Shown here piece by piece: positions 1 through 12,684 of a stretch of 64,000 nt of DNA (positions are counted from its first letter, which is position 1; each line of letters opens with the position of its first letter). The notes under the pieces are model-generated. The model searched no databases and was not told the origin of the DNA. It saw only the letters and a list, made by a program, of their open reading frames with translations. This DNA comes from Plotosus lineatus. Taxonomy: Eukaryota > Chordata > Actinopteri > Siluriformes > Plotosidae. A program made the position numbers and the translations under genes. The stretch is from positions 127,996,298 through 128,060,297 of the forward strand of contig CM045728.1 in assembly GCA_024760905.1 (NCBI GenBank). Direction: 5' to 3'.

Positions 1-46
1 CCTAGTGGAAGGAGTACACAAATATCTACACCCTAATTCAGAACTA

Positions 47-735
47 GCGGCGCACAGTGGTGTAGTGGTTAGCACGTCCGCCTCACAGCAAGAAGGTCAC
101 TCGATTTGCATCCCAGCCTCGTGTGTTTCTTGTTTCATGAGCATTTCCTGGGTTTGATTCTTCTGATTGGCAAGGGTGTTCTTCTGTGAAGTTAGTATGC
201 TCTCCCCAGGCCTGTATCAGTTTCCTCTGTGTACGCCGGTTTTCTTCCACAGTCCAAAGACCTGTACATTAGACTAACTGTTCAGTTCAGTTCATTTTCT
301 GTAACCGCTTAATCTTAATTAGGGTCACGGGGATTGGCTGGCGCCAATCCCTGCCAACTCCGGGCGAGGGCAGAGTACACCCTGGACAGCTTGCCAGGCC
401 ATCGCAGGGCTGAAACACACTGATGGCTATGCGGCTACTCTTGTCGAAAGTCAGCAATGGTTCTTTTACAGCCTCACACCGTAGACAGTGAGAGACATGG
501 CCGGCCTTTGATAACCCAGTTAGCTACACTGGACGGACAGTGACAACCTTGTGGAGAGTAGGAGTTGAACCCCCAACCTTTGGATCAGCGATCCGGCGCC
601 CTATACCACTAGGCCACCACTGTCCTTTAGACTAACTGGCTGTTCCAATTTGCCCATAGGTGTGAATGTGAAGGGTTGTGTGTGGGTTGGACCGAGCTAT
701 TCAGGGTGGACCCCACCTTCACATTTTAGTGTCGA
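47..735 (+). mobile_element. SINE-V copy split by a nested SINE-B
   Basis: The tRNA-like head begins at 47 (GTGGTGTAGTGGTTAGC) and is followed by the V-SINE centre (CCACAGTCCAAAGACC near 250). The body stops at 280, resumes at 639 and fades out around 735 in a degenerate tail. The interruption is the SINE-B copy at 281-626. Confidence 0.8.
281..626 (-). mobile_element. SINE-B with tail L, nested, 12-bp target duplication
   Basis: On the minus strand the head starts at about 626 with a B-box-like GGTTCAACTCC and the body contains CAAAGGCCGGCCATG. Tail L ends in a short (AACTG)-like repeat at 281. It is flanked by the perfect duplication TTAGACTAACTG at 269-280 and 627-638, which fixes the boundaries and shows it landed inside an older SINE-V. 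Confidence 0.88.
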
Positions 736-1527
736 GTGAGAGGGGTGCCATTTGACCCTAAAATGTTAAGATGTTGAACAAATGAGTGAGTTGTAAAGTA
801 AATTATAACCACAGTAGGAATTTTAGAGGTAGGAGGAAACTGGATAACCCAAAGGAAACCCTGTTCAGGCGTAGAGTGTACGGAAATAGACACAGACGGA
901 ATCCGTATGCAGGATTTAACCGTTTATTTCATTTAATAATTCTGAAATGGTCTTAACGGTTTGCTACTTTTCTTCATCAATGTTGACTACGTAGTAAAAG
1001 GTAGAGAAGGGGAAAAATGGTTTAATCTCACTGCCTGGTGGTTATTAGTTTGGGAGGAATGAAAACTATATGGCCTTTAACTGCCATCACCCCTCCTCCT
1101 TCAATCCTTCCCTTACTGCCAAGGGTGCATAGGAGTGTACAAGATTAATGGCAGGAAGAGGTCAGGGTATTGGTTGTGTCACTGCTGTAATAATTTAGTG
1201 AGCAGGTTCACACGAGTGGGTCAGTCGGGGAGAAATACAGCCTATCAGATTCCTGGTATCTATTTAATATGGTTATAAAAAAGGTGGGCCATACATCTGA
1301 TCAATGGCACTCAATCTCAAATGTGACCTTTAACCTGACTGCTGTAACATACTCATTTAAATTCAATAACAGTTCTAAAAGAATACTGTAACCTTGTTTA
1401 GATCATGCTGTCAAGATAACCTGCTAAACTACAGACTATGTATCAGCTTCCTGTAATGAAATCAGAAATAAGTCTTTCAGTGTATATCTTTAATAATGAA
1501 AACATATCGATTCACTGGTTCTCGCAA
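736..1527. other. No gene or repeat recognised
   Basis: Balanced, AT-leaning sequence. I see no convincing coding exon, tRNA or transposon end here. Confidence 0.5.
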
Positions 1528-1886
1528 ATGGGCAACATGGTGGCATAGTGGTTAGCAAGTCCGCTTCACAACAAGAAGGTCCTGGGTTCGATTCCCAGAT
1601 CAGGCATTTCTGTGTGGACTTTGCATGTTCTCTTTGTGCTTGCAGGGGTTTCTTCTGGGTACTCTGGTTTCCTCCCACAGTCCAAAAACATGTACAGTAG
1701 GTCAATTGGCTATTTCAAATCAACTCTAGGTGTCAGTGGGAGTATGAATGGTTGTGTGGGTGTTGGCCTTGCGATGGCCTTGTGAGCTGTCCAGGGTGTA
1801 CTGCACCCTTGTCAAGACTCTGATGAGATGGGCGCCAGCCTCCCCATGACCCTAATTAGGATTATCTGGTTCAGAAAATGAATGGT
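1528..1886 (+). mobile_element. SINE-V with tail L, near full length
   Basis: The head (GTGGCATAGTGGTTAGC), B box (GGGTTCGATTCCCAG), V-SINE centre (TTTCCTCCCACAGTCC) and tail L (GACCCTAATTAGGATTA) are all present in order. The tail ends in GAAAATGAATGG. Confidence 0.85.
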
Positions 1887-2084
1887 TTTCTCAAGGACTT
1901 TTGCATGATTGCCTTTGTTTTTATGACTCTGAGTATTTCTTTCTGCTCGATAAATGTTCTTTTGTGATATAAATGCTTCTCTCTATGTCTTTATCCAATC
2001 ACAAGGAATGGATGTCGATCCCTGTAGCTTGAATGATGCTCATACAGGGACTGTCATGGCTGTGATCACAATGACCTACCGTAT

Positions 2085-2318
2085 GGTTTGCCAGGCCACA
2101 TACGGACTCACTCACACCTACGGGAAATTTAGAACAGCTGATTAACCTTCTGTGCATGTTTTTGGACTGTGAGAGGAAATCGGAGTACCCAGAGGAAGCC
2201 CACACAAGCACAAGAAGAACATGTAAACTCCATTCAGAAACACCCAGGCCTGGAATCGAACCTGGGCCTTCTTGCTGTGAGGTGGACGTGCTAACCACTA
2301 CGCCACTGTACCGCCCAC
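2085..2318 (-). mobile_element. SINE-V, tail truncated
   Basis: Read on the minus strand, the head starts at 2318 with GGCGGTACAGTGGCGTAG, and the B box and V-SINE centre follow. The tail is missing. Confidence 0.8.
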
Positions 2319-3697
2319 TATAAGTGCTTAGAAGACTAGATCAGAGGATTGGGAAAGAAAAGAAAATTCCAAAGGATGATGATGTTTGAGAGAATTCAAC
2401 TAAAATAGCTAAAAAGGGAAAAGAGGCGAGCCAGACTCTTTAGTCTACAATCTATGAAAAGCTGGAGCCTTTCTCAGCTAAGACTGGGTGAAGGTGGCAT
2501 GTCAGCTGAGATAGGCTCCAGCCTCGCCATAATGTTAATAGTAGGTTGAAGTCGTTCGTCAAATCAATGAGTGAGTGAGTTCCTTCCACCAAGGGCCAAC
2601 TTGCTGTGTGCTGGAATTGGACATTGCAAAAGCATTGTTATCAAAATTGGGCGACAACAAAAAGGGACATACAACTTGCAAATGCGGTAAGTAGAAGGCC
2701 AGGAGCCATCTTTTGGTTCGCCCATCTACTCGACTTCTATACATAAGCTGACCTTGTAGTGCTCAACCCTAAAGTAAGAACCCGTATCCAATATCAGATA
2801 AGATGAATACAATGAGAGATGGGACTCAAGAAGAAGAAGATTCACTGACCAAGTAAACATGACATGTTAACAACTGATGAGAGAAAAATCAGGGAGTTTT
2901 TACTGGTTAAACCCATTGAAGCGCATGGTTAAATTATTTGAAAAGCTGGATGTGATGTATGTAGCTGAAAAATATTTATATTTTATTTCACTTTTGTTCG
3001 TGGATTACATGCAGTTTATAAATTAATAGTCTGGTACATTGAGATATAACACCCCTAAGCCAACATCTCCCATGCATATCACAGCAGGCTTTGATCACGT
3101 CCACACTAAACCTGTCTGATTGAGTGACAATTCCAAAATGAACATGTGAACTTTAAACCCAATTGTCTTCTGGGTCATATTTTATGGTCAAGGCAACCTC
3201 TTATAGTTTTTCACCGGTCACAATTCATGTCCTGTCTAATAAAGAGTTAGATTGAGATTGCCACTGATGATTTATCCAGAGCTATTGTCCTTTCTATGTA
3301 CTGCTCTTCAAGATAATTGAAGCAGAGACGTGCTTTCATACTCTTCCACAAGCAAATCAAGCATCCGCATTAAGCCCCTGATGTGCTGCCCAGTGTTTCA
3401 TGATACAGAAGGAATTGTGCTTGGAAATGATGTTTGTGTTTATATAACTGTTGTTGTTTTTCATCTCATAACCAACATTTACTGTGGGTTCTCAAATGGC
3501 ACTGTGGTCTTATGTAGCAATTGAGTTACTGCTAGGAGTCTGGGTCTTAAAATTGATAATTAAAAGCCTTGCTATTTGCAATGATGGAGCTTGTCTCCTG
3601 TTGGTCAGTGCTGCACCAGCATGTTGGCTGTCGACAGAGAACAGAGCAGATTGGGATTATTTGGAAAATATTTCAGTGTCCATCATAGAGCATTATC
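2319..3697. other. Mostly single-copy DNA with a decayed SINE tail
   Basis: A degenerate SINE tail (GGCTCCAGCCTCGCC) is visible at about 2455-2580. The rest up to 3697 shows no supported gene. Short ORFs here lack family resemblance. Confidence 0.5.
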
Positions 3698-4094
3698 CTA
3701 TAACTCAGTGCTTCTCAAATAGTGGGGCACGCCCCCCCCCCTTAGGGGGCATGGTATGATGCCAGGGGATGGGGCACGGTGTGATACTGGGGGAGCGCAT
3801 ATGACCCTGGGGAACATGCTTTTCTGGAATTATGTATAAGAATTACATGTAATTGCACATCCACTCCACTCGTTGGCAGTGGCACTCTCATTGTCGCGCT
3901 ATGTTGTAGCGGTTTTTTGCACGAGCAAACAATATGAAGTGCAGTAAACAACCCCTCAAGAAGTAACACCTAAAAACTTCTAACAGGAACGACGAGAAAG
4001 GTGGAAAGAGAGGGAGATATTAAGACATAAATATGTTGAATAAGTTTAAATAAGGATTTATTTTTTAAATTTCAGGCACATTGGTGCACTTTAA

Positions 4095-4424
4095 AAGGGG
4101 TAGTGATGGTCTAGTGGTATAGGACGCTGATCCTAAGGTTGGGGGTTCGAGTCCCCACAAGGTTGTCACTGCCCCCCCCAGTGTAGCTAACTGGGTTATC
4201 AAAGGCAGGCCATGTTTCTCACTGTCTATGGTGAGAGGCATGTAAAAAACCATTGCTGACTTTCGTAAAGAGTAAGCTGCAAAGCCGTCAGCGTGTTCTT
4301 GTCCCATGCTAAAAGGGTTGTGTAAGAAAGGGCATCCGACGTAAAAACCTATGCCAAATCAAACGTGCGAATCATTCGCTGTGGTGACCCCTGAAAAAGG
4401 GAAAAGCCAAAAGGAAATCTCTCA
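4095..4424 (+). mobile_element. SINE-B with tail R, nested in the hAT element
   Basis: Head with B box GGGGGTTCGAGTCCCC, body, then tail R (GGGCATCCGACGTAAAAAC, ending AGCCAAAAGGAAATC). The hAT core sequence (GCACTTTAAA and CCTTTAAATT) resumes on both sides, so it inserted after the hAT element. Confidence 0.85.
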
Positions 4425-4479
4425 TTGGTGCCCTTTAAATTTTTTCAATTGCAGATTAAAAAACAATGTTAATGAAGTT

Positions 4480-7400
4480 CCCCTCCTTGAATCGCCACCT
4501 TATCGTGGTGGAGGGGTTTGCGTGACCTAATGATCCTAGGAGCTATGTTGTCGGGGGCAAATGCCCCTGGTAGGGTCACCCAAGGCAAACAGGTCCAGGG
4601 TGAAGGTCCAGACAAAGTGCGATTCAAAACAAACCCCTAAGACACGAGACAACATAGGAATCAGTCTCCTTGCCCGGACGCTGGTCACCTGGGTTCCTCC
4701 TGAGCCAGGCCCAGGGGAGGGGCTCAAGAGCGCCTGGTGGTCGGGCTTATGCCCATGGAGCCTGGCCGGGCCCAGCCCTAAAAGGAGACATGGGTCCGCC
4801 TCCCATGGACCCACCACCCGTGGGAGGAGTTTTAGGTCGGGTGCAGTGTGAGTTGGGTGGCAGCCAAAGGCATGGGTTCTGTCGGACTGATCCTCGGCTG
4901 CTTACTCTGACCTTCGGGACATGGAATGTCACCTCTGGCGGGAAAGGAGCCTGATTTGCGCGTGAGGTGAGAGATACCGACTAGATATAGTCGGGCTCAC
5001 CTCAACGCATAGCTTGGACTCTGGAACCATCCATCTCAAAGAGGCTGGACCTTCTTCTATTCTGGAGTTGCTCATGGGGAGAGCGCGAGCCGGGTGTGGG
5101 TATTCTTGTTGCCCCCCGCCTCGGTGCCCAAATGTTGGGGTTCTCCTGCTGACGAAAGGGTAGCTTCCTCCGTCTTCGGGTGGGGGACGGGTCCTGACTG
5201 TTATTTGTGCTTATGCACCAAATGACAGTTCAGAGTACCCACCCTTGGAGTCTTTGGGGTGTTGAGAACGCCTCCTCGAGACTCGCTGTCTTGGGAGACT
5301 TCAACGCCCATGTGGGCAACGATAGTGTGACCTGGAAGGGTGTGATCGGTAGGCACGCCTCTCCAGTCTGAATCAATGGTGTGTCGTTGTTGGACTTCTG
5401 TGCTCGCCACAGTTTGTCTATCACGAACACCATGTTCGAACATAAGGGTGTCCATAAGTGCATTGGCAATTAGGACACCCTAGGTCGCAGTTCGATGATT
5501 GACTTTGTAGTCGTGTCATCGGACTTGCACCATATGTTCTGACACTCGGGTGAAGAGAGGAGCTGAGCTGTTCACCGATCACTACCTGGTGGTGAGTTGG
5601 CTTCGGTGGTGTGGAGGTTGCCTTCCAGACCTGGCAGGCCCAAGCGTGCAATCAGGGTCTGCTGGGAACGCTTGGCGGAGCCCCTGTCCGAGAGGCCTTT
5701 ACTCCCACCTCCGGCAGAGCTACAACCATCGCTCCGGAGGAGGCGGGGACATGGAACTGAATGGGCCATGCTCAGGCTCTCCATTGCTGAGGCGCAGCCC
5801 ATAGCTGTGTCACGTAAGGTCGCCGGGTGCTTGTCGTGGCGGCAATCCCGAACTCCGGTGGTGGACACCTGCGTGAAGGGGCCGCCCAGCTGAAGAAGGA
5901 GGCCTATCGGGTTTTATTAGCCTGTGGGACTCCTGAGGCAGCAAACGGGTACCAGCAGGCCAAACGTGCTGCAGCCGAGGCTGTCGAGATGCAAAATCTC
6001 GGCGTGGGAGGAGTTCGTGAGGGCCTGAGAGTGATTATCGATTGGCCTCAAAAAGGTTCTGGACCACCATCTGACGCCTCAGGAGGGGGAAGCAATTCTT
6101 CACAAACACTGTTTACAGTGGAGGTGGGGAGCTGCTTATCTTGACTGGGGATGTCGTCGAGAGGTGGAGGGAATATTTGAGGACCTCCTCAATCCCACCA
6201 ACACGCCCTCCGTGGAAGAGGAAGACCCTGGGGGTTCGGGTTCGGGTTCACCCATCACTGGAGTGGAGGTCACTGAGGCTGTCAAAAAGCTCCTCGGTGG
6301 TCGAGCTCCGGAGTTGGACGAGATGCGCCCGGAATATCTCAGGGCTTTGGATGTTGTAGGGCTGTCTTGGTTGACACGCTCTCTGCAACATCGCGTGGGT
6401 CATCGGGGCTGTACCTCTGGATTGGCAAACTGGGGTGGTGGTCCCACTTTTTAAGAAGGGGGACCGGAGGTGTGTTCCAATTATCGGGGAATTACACTCC
6501 TCAGCCTACCTGGGAAAGTCTATGCAGGGGTATTTTAGAGAGGAGGATCCACCGATAGTCGAACCTCGGATTCAGGAGGAACAATGTGGTTTTCGCCCTG
6601 GCGCAGCACCTTGACCAACTCTATACGCCTCCACAGGATTCTGGAGGGGGCATGAGTTTGCCCAATCTGTCCACATGTGCTTTGTGGATTTGGAGAAGGC
6701 TTTCGACCGTGTCCCTCGAAGATCTTGTGGGGCGTGCTCCGAGAATACGGCGTTCGGATCCGCTGCTACGAGCTATTCGGGTCGCTGTATCACCGGAGCC
6801 AGAGTTTGGTCCGTATTGGTAACAGCAGGTCGGATTCGCTTTCCAGTGGAGTTGGAGTCCGCCAAGGCTGTCCTTTGTCACCGATTCTGTTCATAATTTT
6901 ATGGACAGAATTTCTAGGCGCAGTCGAGGCGATGAGGGGTTCTGGTTTGGTGGCCATCGGATATCGTTTCTGCTTTTTATGGATGATGTTGTCCTTTGGC
7001 TTCATCAAGTCGGGCCCTCCAGCTCTCATTGGAGCGATTCGCGGCTGAGTGCGAAGCAGCCGGGATGAAGATCAGTACCTCCAAGTCCGAGGCCATGGTT
7101 CTCAGTCGGACAATGGTGGAGTGCACCCTCCGGTCGGGAATGAGGTCCTGCCCCAAGTGCAGGAGTTTAAGTATCTTGGGGTCTTGTTTACGAGTGAGGG
7201 AAGGATGGAGCAAGAGATCGACAGACGGATCGCTGCAGCCTCCGCTGTTAAGCGGTGCCTGTACCGGTCCGTTGTGGTGAAAAAGGAGCTGAGCCGCAAG
7301 GCTAAGCTCTCAATTTACCAGTCGATCTAATGCTCCAACCCTCACCTATGGTCACGAGCTTTGGGTAATGACCGAAAGAACAAGATCACGGATACAAGCG

Positions 7401-7778
7401 GCTGAAATGAGCTTCCTTCGCCGGGTGGCGGGGTTCTCCCTTAGAGATAGGGTGAGAAGCTCCGCCATCCGGGGAGAGCTCGGAGTAGATCCGCTGCTCC
7501 TCCGCATTGAGAGGGGCCAGTTGAGGTGGCTCGGGCATCTGGTCAGAATGCCCCCGGACGCCTCCTGGTGTGGTGTTTCGGGCATGTCCAACCGGAAGAG
7601 ACCCCGGGTCGACTAGAACACGCTGGAGGACTATGTCTCTCGGCTTGTCTGGGACCGCCGTGTCCCCGGGAGAGTTGGAGGAAGTAGCTCGGGAGAGGGA
7701 TGTCTGGACCTCTTTGCTAAGGTTGCTGCCCCCGCGACCCGACCCTGGACTAAGCGGAAGAAGATGATGATGATGATG
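4480..7778 (+). mobile_element. Full-length LINE-X with 14-bp target duplication
   Basis: The perfect duplication ATGTTAATGAAGTT occurs at 4466-4479 and 7779-7792. The 5' end contains the leader CGCCACCTTATCGTGGTGG and the 3' end is a (GAT)n tail at 7762-7778. It encodes APE endonuclease then reverse transcriptase. The order and the microsatellite 3' end suit the RTE superfamily, but I cannot fix the clade. A 5'-truncated relative lies at 16606-16757. Confidence 0.88.
4860..7755 (+). pseudogene. Broken APE/reverse-transcriptase ORF of LINE-X
   Basis: In scattered frames one reads an endonuclease start (TFGTWNVTS, near 4910), an APE-type segment (VICAYAPND, near 5200), the RT palm motif FVDLEKAFDRVPR (near 6678), VGVRQGCPLSPILF (near 6855) and a C-terminal domain (ERTRSRIQAAEMSFLRRVAG, near 7370; LRWLGHLVRMPP, near 7525). 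The catalytic box reads FMDD near 6978 rather than the usual FADD. Stops and frameshifts occur throughout, so this copy cannot make a full protein. Known families use these domains for target-primed reverse transcription. Confidence 0.85.
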
Positions 7779-7994
7779 ATGTTAATGAAGTTTTTGTTTA
7801 TTGTAAGTTGAACTATACTTCTTTCTTTTTTGTTTTTAATGTTAATGAAGATACAATGTTATGCAGAGTTGTACTTATTACAATTTTAAAGACAAATAAT
7901 ACTGCTTATAGTTGCTCGCGGGGTGATGGAGACATGAAATGTTTTTTCTTCCTAGGGGCGCTAAAGAAAATAATTGAGAGGCACTGCTATAACT

Positions 7995-8611
7995 GCATAA
8001 CATGTGGTATGAACAAATCAGGAAACACAATAAAACTAACAATGGAAGCCTTTGCCCTCTGTAGACTCAGATAAGTCGCAAATATAGTAGAGTATACAGT
8101 TAAGTCCATACGTCTTTGGACAACATCACGACATCCTAAATCTATGCCTATAGACCACCACAAAGGACTTAAATCAAAGAAGTCACGTTACGATCCAAGT
8201 ACAGACTAACTCAATTCGGCTGAACTGAGCCTGCGTTTCACTTCCTGAAAAAACAACAGAAGAGCCAAAAACAAATTAATGATGGCAGCTGCAGTGTAGG
8301 CCTGGTATAGCAGCTCAGGGGAGGAAACTTAACAATGGGTAATGTCTCCAGGTTCCAGTGGAACATTAATAGAAAACCATATCTGGAGTTTCAAAGGAGA
8401 CAATTACCTTTGACCTTAAGTGACATTCAAAGGCTAATCACCAGTCATTTTTATCATAAAACCTTCAAACAAAAAAGCTTCTTGATAATTTGGTCATGTC
8501 TAGATATTGTAAGAGGAGCACATTGATAATTTAAACTTATTTGCTATCTATGTTACAGTGCAGTGCACTTCACATTCTATGAGTGTCCCACTAATTTTAT
8601 TATTATGTTCA
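7995..8611. other. No gene recognised
   Basis: Right flank of the hAT insertion. No coding or repeat signal beyond the duplicated target site. Confidence 0.5.
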
Positions 8612-9199
8612 GTTCAGTTCATTTTCCGTAACTGGTTAATCCAAATTAGGGTCGCGGAGAGGGTGGTGCCCATCCCAGCCGACTCCGGGCGAGGGCAGAG
8701 TACAGCCTGGACGGCTCACCAGGCCATCACAAGGTGGAAACACGCTGACAGCGTACCAGGGATTTAGCTCAGTTGGTAGAGCGTCCGCTTTATCCTCCGG
8801 TAGGTCGGAGTTCGAATCCGGCCGCGTCATACCATAAGACGTTAAAATTTGGCAGTTGTTGCTTCCTGCTTGGCGCTCAGCATCAAATGGATAGAACAAT
8901 GCAATAACTGGCGCTGCACAGTGGTGACAGGTGCCTAGCGCACAAAGCAAATTTCAATGTATGTAAATGTACTTTGACAATAAAGAGTTAGTTTAGCCTA
9001 CTCTTGTTGAAGGTCATCAATGGTTCTTTTACATGAGCCTTACACCATAGGCAGTGAGAGACATGGCCGGCCTTTGATCACCCAGTTAGTTGCAACGGCG
9101 GGGGGGGCAGTGACAACCTTGTGGAGAGTGTGACTTGAACCCCAAACCATTGGATCAGCTATCCAGCGTCCTATACCACTAGGCTACCACTGCCCTATA
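8612..9199 (-). mobile_element. SINE-B with tail L, split by another SINE
   Basis: Tail L is at 8612-8700 and the head is near 9199. The flanking duplication is ATTATGTTCA (8602-8611 and 9200-9209). The body is interrupted at 8759-8992 by a different tRNA-derived element. Confidence 0.82.
8759..8992 (+). mobile_element. tRNA-derived SINE nested in SINE-B
   Basis: The head closely resembles a tRNA gene: A box TAGCTCAGTTGGTAGAGC, B box AGTTCGAATCC. The expected 3' acceptor complement to GGGATTT is absent, and about 160 bp of unrelated body follows, ending GACAATAAAGAGTT. It interrupts SINE-B between the body segments around 8758 and 8993. I call it a third SINE family rather than a functional tRNA gene. 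Confidence 0.65.
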
Positions 9200-9284
9200 A
9201 TTATGTTCATTTGTCCAATTACTTTAAGACTCAATGTTTGGGGGGGAGCATGTACAAAAATAGCTGTAAACATTAATTCACTCA

Positions 9285-9594
9285 CTTCATTTCATATGGA
9301 GGCTGGAGCCTATGTCAGGTGTCAATAGGCGAGGGCAGGGAACAACATGAACAGCTTCCCAGACCATTACAGGGCCAACACACGTAGAATCATTCAAATC
9401 TACGGGCAATTTGGAACAGACAGTTAGTCTGATATGCATATCTTTGGACTGTGGAAAGAAACTGGAGTACCTGGAGGAAACTCACGCAAGCATGTTTAGC
9501 TCAAACGCCACACAGAAATACCTGAGTCTGTGACACAGTCCATCTTGCTGTTGGATGGACATGCTTCACACTACGCCACCATGTTGCTCAACCG
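9285..9594 (-). mobile_element. SINE-V, diverged
   Basis: On the minus strand the V-SINE centre appears as the complement of TCTTTGGACTGTGGAAAG, with a degenerate head ending near 9594 and a weak tail near 9300. Confidence 0.7.
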
Positions 9595-10482
9595 CAAACT
9601 GTTAATTCAATAATTTTTGTGAAAGGCTTTAGTAAACTATAAGTATATAGTGCACCCCCCCACACACACACACATCATGAATAGTAATGATGTCATGGGT
9701 TTACACACATAGTTATTTAGAATTAGCACAACCAAACAGTCCTGGGAAATGTTCAACATTCTGCAAGGAAAGGCACGACTTTCTTTTCCAACTGCAAGCA
9801 AAAAACCATTAATTGATTTCCCACCACTTCTCCAGTCGTCTGTCATTAAAATATTGTCAATGGATAATAGCCCATTTATTATTACCATCTAATGGCTTGG
9901 CTGCACAGCGATCTGCGTAGTTCAGGAATTTCACGCTATAGTGTAATGTCATTGGCTCTACAGTCTTAAAGTAATGATGGGTAAAACCTATATCCCACAG
10001 TGGCCAAATATCAAATATAAACTATTGGTCTGACATAAAGTCGATCCACATCATCTTTCAAAATGAAAGAGGTAGTCTTGCCAGCGTTTCAGCCTGCAGT
10101 TTAAACTTCTCTGGCTGTTATAGGTTCACCGCCCCATTGAATGCTTTATTGTTAAGTAAATGCTTTGCACTTAGTCCTCACTTGCTGACTTTGCTGATGT
10201 ACTCCAAAGCTGTTTATACTCTTCGACAGGATTTGCCCACAACTTTCCATCCACATCCCATCCAGTCTTCTTTCACAGCGAGAGCTCCACATGTTTTAAA
10301 CCAAAATCATATTTCAAATGTTACTGCACTTCTCATTTTAAAGCCTGAAGGTTATATATCCTTCCTGACAGCCTTGACTGCACCTGAGGAAACGAACTCA
10401 ATGCTTATAATAAATATATATGAGCTTTCTAAAGAACTGACTGTTCCTTAATCTAACTGACTGTCTTAAGGAAAACATGCTC

Positions 10483-10538
<56 letters not shown>

Positions 10539-10739
10539 TGTGCCAGACTGCGTTAAATTAAATGTACTGCTGTACAGCTTGTGATTTACTTCGAAAAGTA
10601 TTACAAATATTAATATTATAAACTCTACATTACTTCTTAAAATAAATGATAATGATTATGTTTTACACTCACAAGAAAACATCACAAGTGCATTAAAATA
10701 TTTTAAGAAAACTCAATACATATATTAAATAAATAAATA
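9595..10739. other. No gene recognised
   Basis: Single-copy-looking DNA containing only the (GT)n tract listed separately. A 104-codon open frame at 10137-10451 has no recognisable domain, splice context or codon pattern, and I do not call it a gene. Confidence 0.5.
10485..10538. repeat. (GT)n microsatellite
   Basis: About 26 uninterrupted GT units with one GAGT interruption at the right end. Confidence 0.97.
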
Positions 10740-11062
10740 ACTCTTTTGCCGAACTGCTTAATCATATTAGTGCCACAGGCGGGCTAGTTCTTATCTCAGT
10801 TGATATTGGTACACTGTGTACAGCTTGCCAGGCCATCACAGGGCCAACACAATCATTCACACTCACACCTCAGGGCAACAGCCAATTAACCTAATGTGTA
10901 TGTCTTTGGTCTGTGGGAAGAAGTCGGAGTACCCAGAGGAAAACCATACAAAACCATGTAGAGAATATGCGAAGGCGACATGAAATCGCCTGAGCCCAGG
11001 ACTTGAACCCAGGACCTTATTGCTGTGAGGAGGAGACAACCATTAGCTACTATGCCACCATA
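10740..11062 (-). mobile_element. SINE-V, diverged
   Basis: The complement of the V-SINE centre (TCTTTGGTCTGTGGG near 10905) and of the B box (GGACTTGAACCCAGG near 11000) are visible, together with a decayed L-type tail at 10750-10840. Confidence 0.75.
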
Positions 11063-12684
11063 AATATATAAATAAAAATATATAAATATAAAATGTAAAA
11101 GTTTATATTGCTGAATTGTTTCCGAGACAAAACATCCAAAGCCAACACCCTCCGTATATTGCGCTCATGTGATTGATAAGTGGGCTAAAAAATGGCCCCA
11201 TATAGGTTTTTCCATGGGTTCTATAGTGGCCCCATATCTATGCATGAAGACGGTTAAAATAATTTTCCAATCCTACGAGCATGTCTTCCATTCTATAACA
11301 GTTATCATGCAAAGGCAGTCTGTACTTTGAGCTGTATGTATTTTGGATTAATCCTGGAGGGTAATAGAATAATGAACTGTGCTGGGTCTGTGTAATTGGA
11401 TAATGGTTATCAGTACATCAGCAGCAGACACTGGGTTCTGTTACCCTCCATCCTCTCTAACCAAGTAAACAACGGTCTAATCAAATCCTCTGCCACAGTC
11501 TATTTACCTCACCAGCTCATGATAACCTTCAGACATGTGTCTCTTTATATACTGTGTTTGTGTATAAGAGCTGCCTCGTGTGCTTTTACGGATTTAATAT
11601 GTGAATGTACATGTGGGCAATTCTGACACTAGCAGCACCTCTGCCAATCTATCAGTCAGGAAAGTAATGCGGTTTATGGGGCCTGCGAGGGTCCTGACAA
11701 GCCGACAATGAGGGAAGTGAGGCTGGCTTAAATCAATTAGCTAAGAGGACAGAGGCAGCCTAAATCATTCACAGCTAAAGAGCTCATTCGGATGAAGGGA
11801 CAATGAGAGAAGATGGCTGTAGTGCTTAGTCAGGATAGAGCTAGCATTATTGGCAAAAGATGAATCAGAAAGAGAGAGATGGTGGAGGGGTGTGTGTGGG
11901 GTGAGATCCAATAAACTGGCCACACTTTATGTATCGGTTTAGCTCTCAAGATGTTTTGTGCAGATTTTGCAGGGTTTTAGAAAAGGAAGGCTCTGTTCAG
12001 TTTTAAAGAGGATACTGATCAAATTCTGGATCCAGGATTTTTTTTTAAAGGATTCTTTAACTTTGTGAGATTTTTCATTGTAACTGTAAACATTTTGATT
12101 GTGGGTCACTCTATAAAGCTGTGTACCGCAAAGTGTGGTGTAACAGCAAATGACATAAATCACAAAATAATTCAGTTCTTTTCTTGAATATAATTCAGTC
12201 GATAATTCAGTCAAAAATGAACTCCGAAATACGGACAACAACATTTTGCTTTTATTTATGACAATATGTTTATGATGGGCTTTGGAAGTGTATAAACAGT
12301 ACTGAAAATGACACGTAGGTTGTGGCGTGGTGATCATCAGCTTTTGTTGTGAATAAATGCACCATTAAAACATTATTTAACTAATAGAAACCTTTGGTTT
12401 GTAGCACTGGAATTACTATAGAAATTGACATTTGAGCAGAAAATAAAACTCATACACAATGTAACATGCCGTCTCTATCTCATCACCCTTGATTTCTATG
12501 CTTTCCTTCGACCAAGAGTCCATTTTAAAGGCTATGAGTTTTGTTCCTTCTCGTCATTGTTATATTATATGTTATTATAATGAATAAAGTTAACCCATGG
12601 AAATTAAAGCCAAAAAATGGAACTATTTATTTTATGTGTTATGCCACAAATCGGAAGATTGATTTATGTGAAAAGTATATGTGC

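Larger units (their letters stand above)
3706..7986. mobile_element. hAT-like DNA transposon carrying a SINE and a LINE
   Basis: The left end starts CAGTGCTTCTCAAATAG at 3706. The right end, read in reverse, is CAGTGCCTCTCAATTA ending at 7986. Both are flanked by the perfect 8-bp duplication CTATAACT (3698-3705 and 7987-7994), the duplication length expected for hAT transposases. No transposase ORF is seen, so the element was probably non-autonomous. Removing the SINE at 4095-4424 and the LINE at 4480-7778 leaves a core of well under 1 kb. Related fragments lie at 22369-22414 with 25505-25735, and at 45185-45611. Confidence 0.85.

Noticed and set aside
8758..8832. Functional tRNA gene
   Set aside because: A and B boxes are good, but the acceptor stem does not close and a SINE body follows. 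It interrupts another SINE.
10137..10451. 104-codon ORF as a gene
   Set aside because: No domain, splice context or codon bias. Such lengths are expected by chance in 64 kb.
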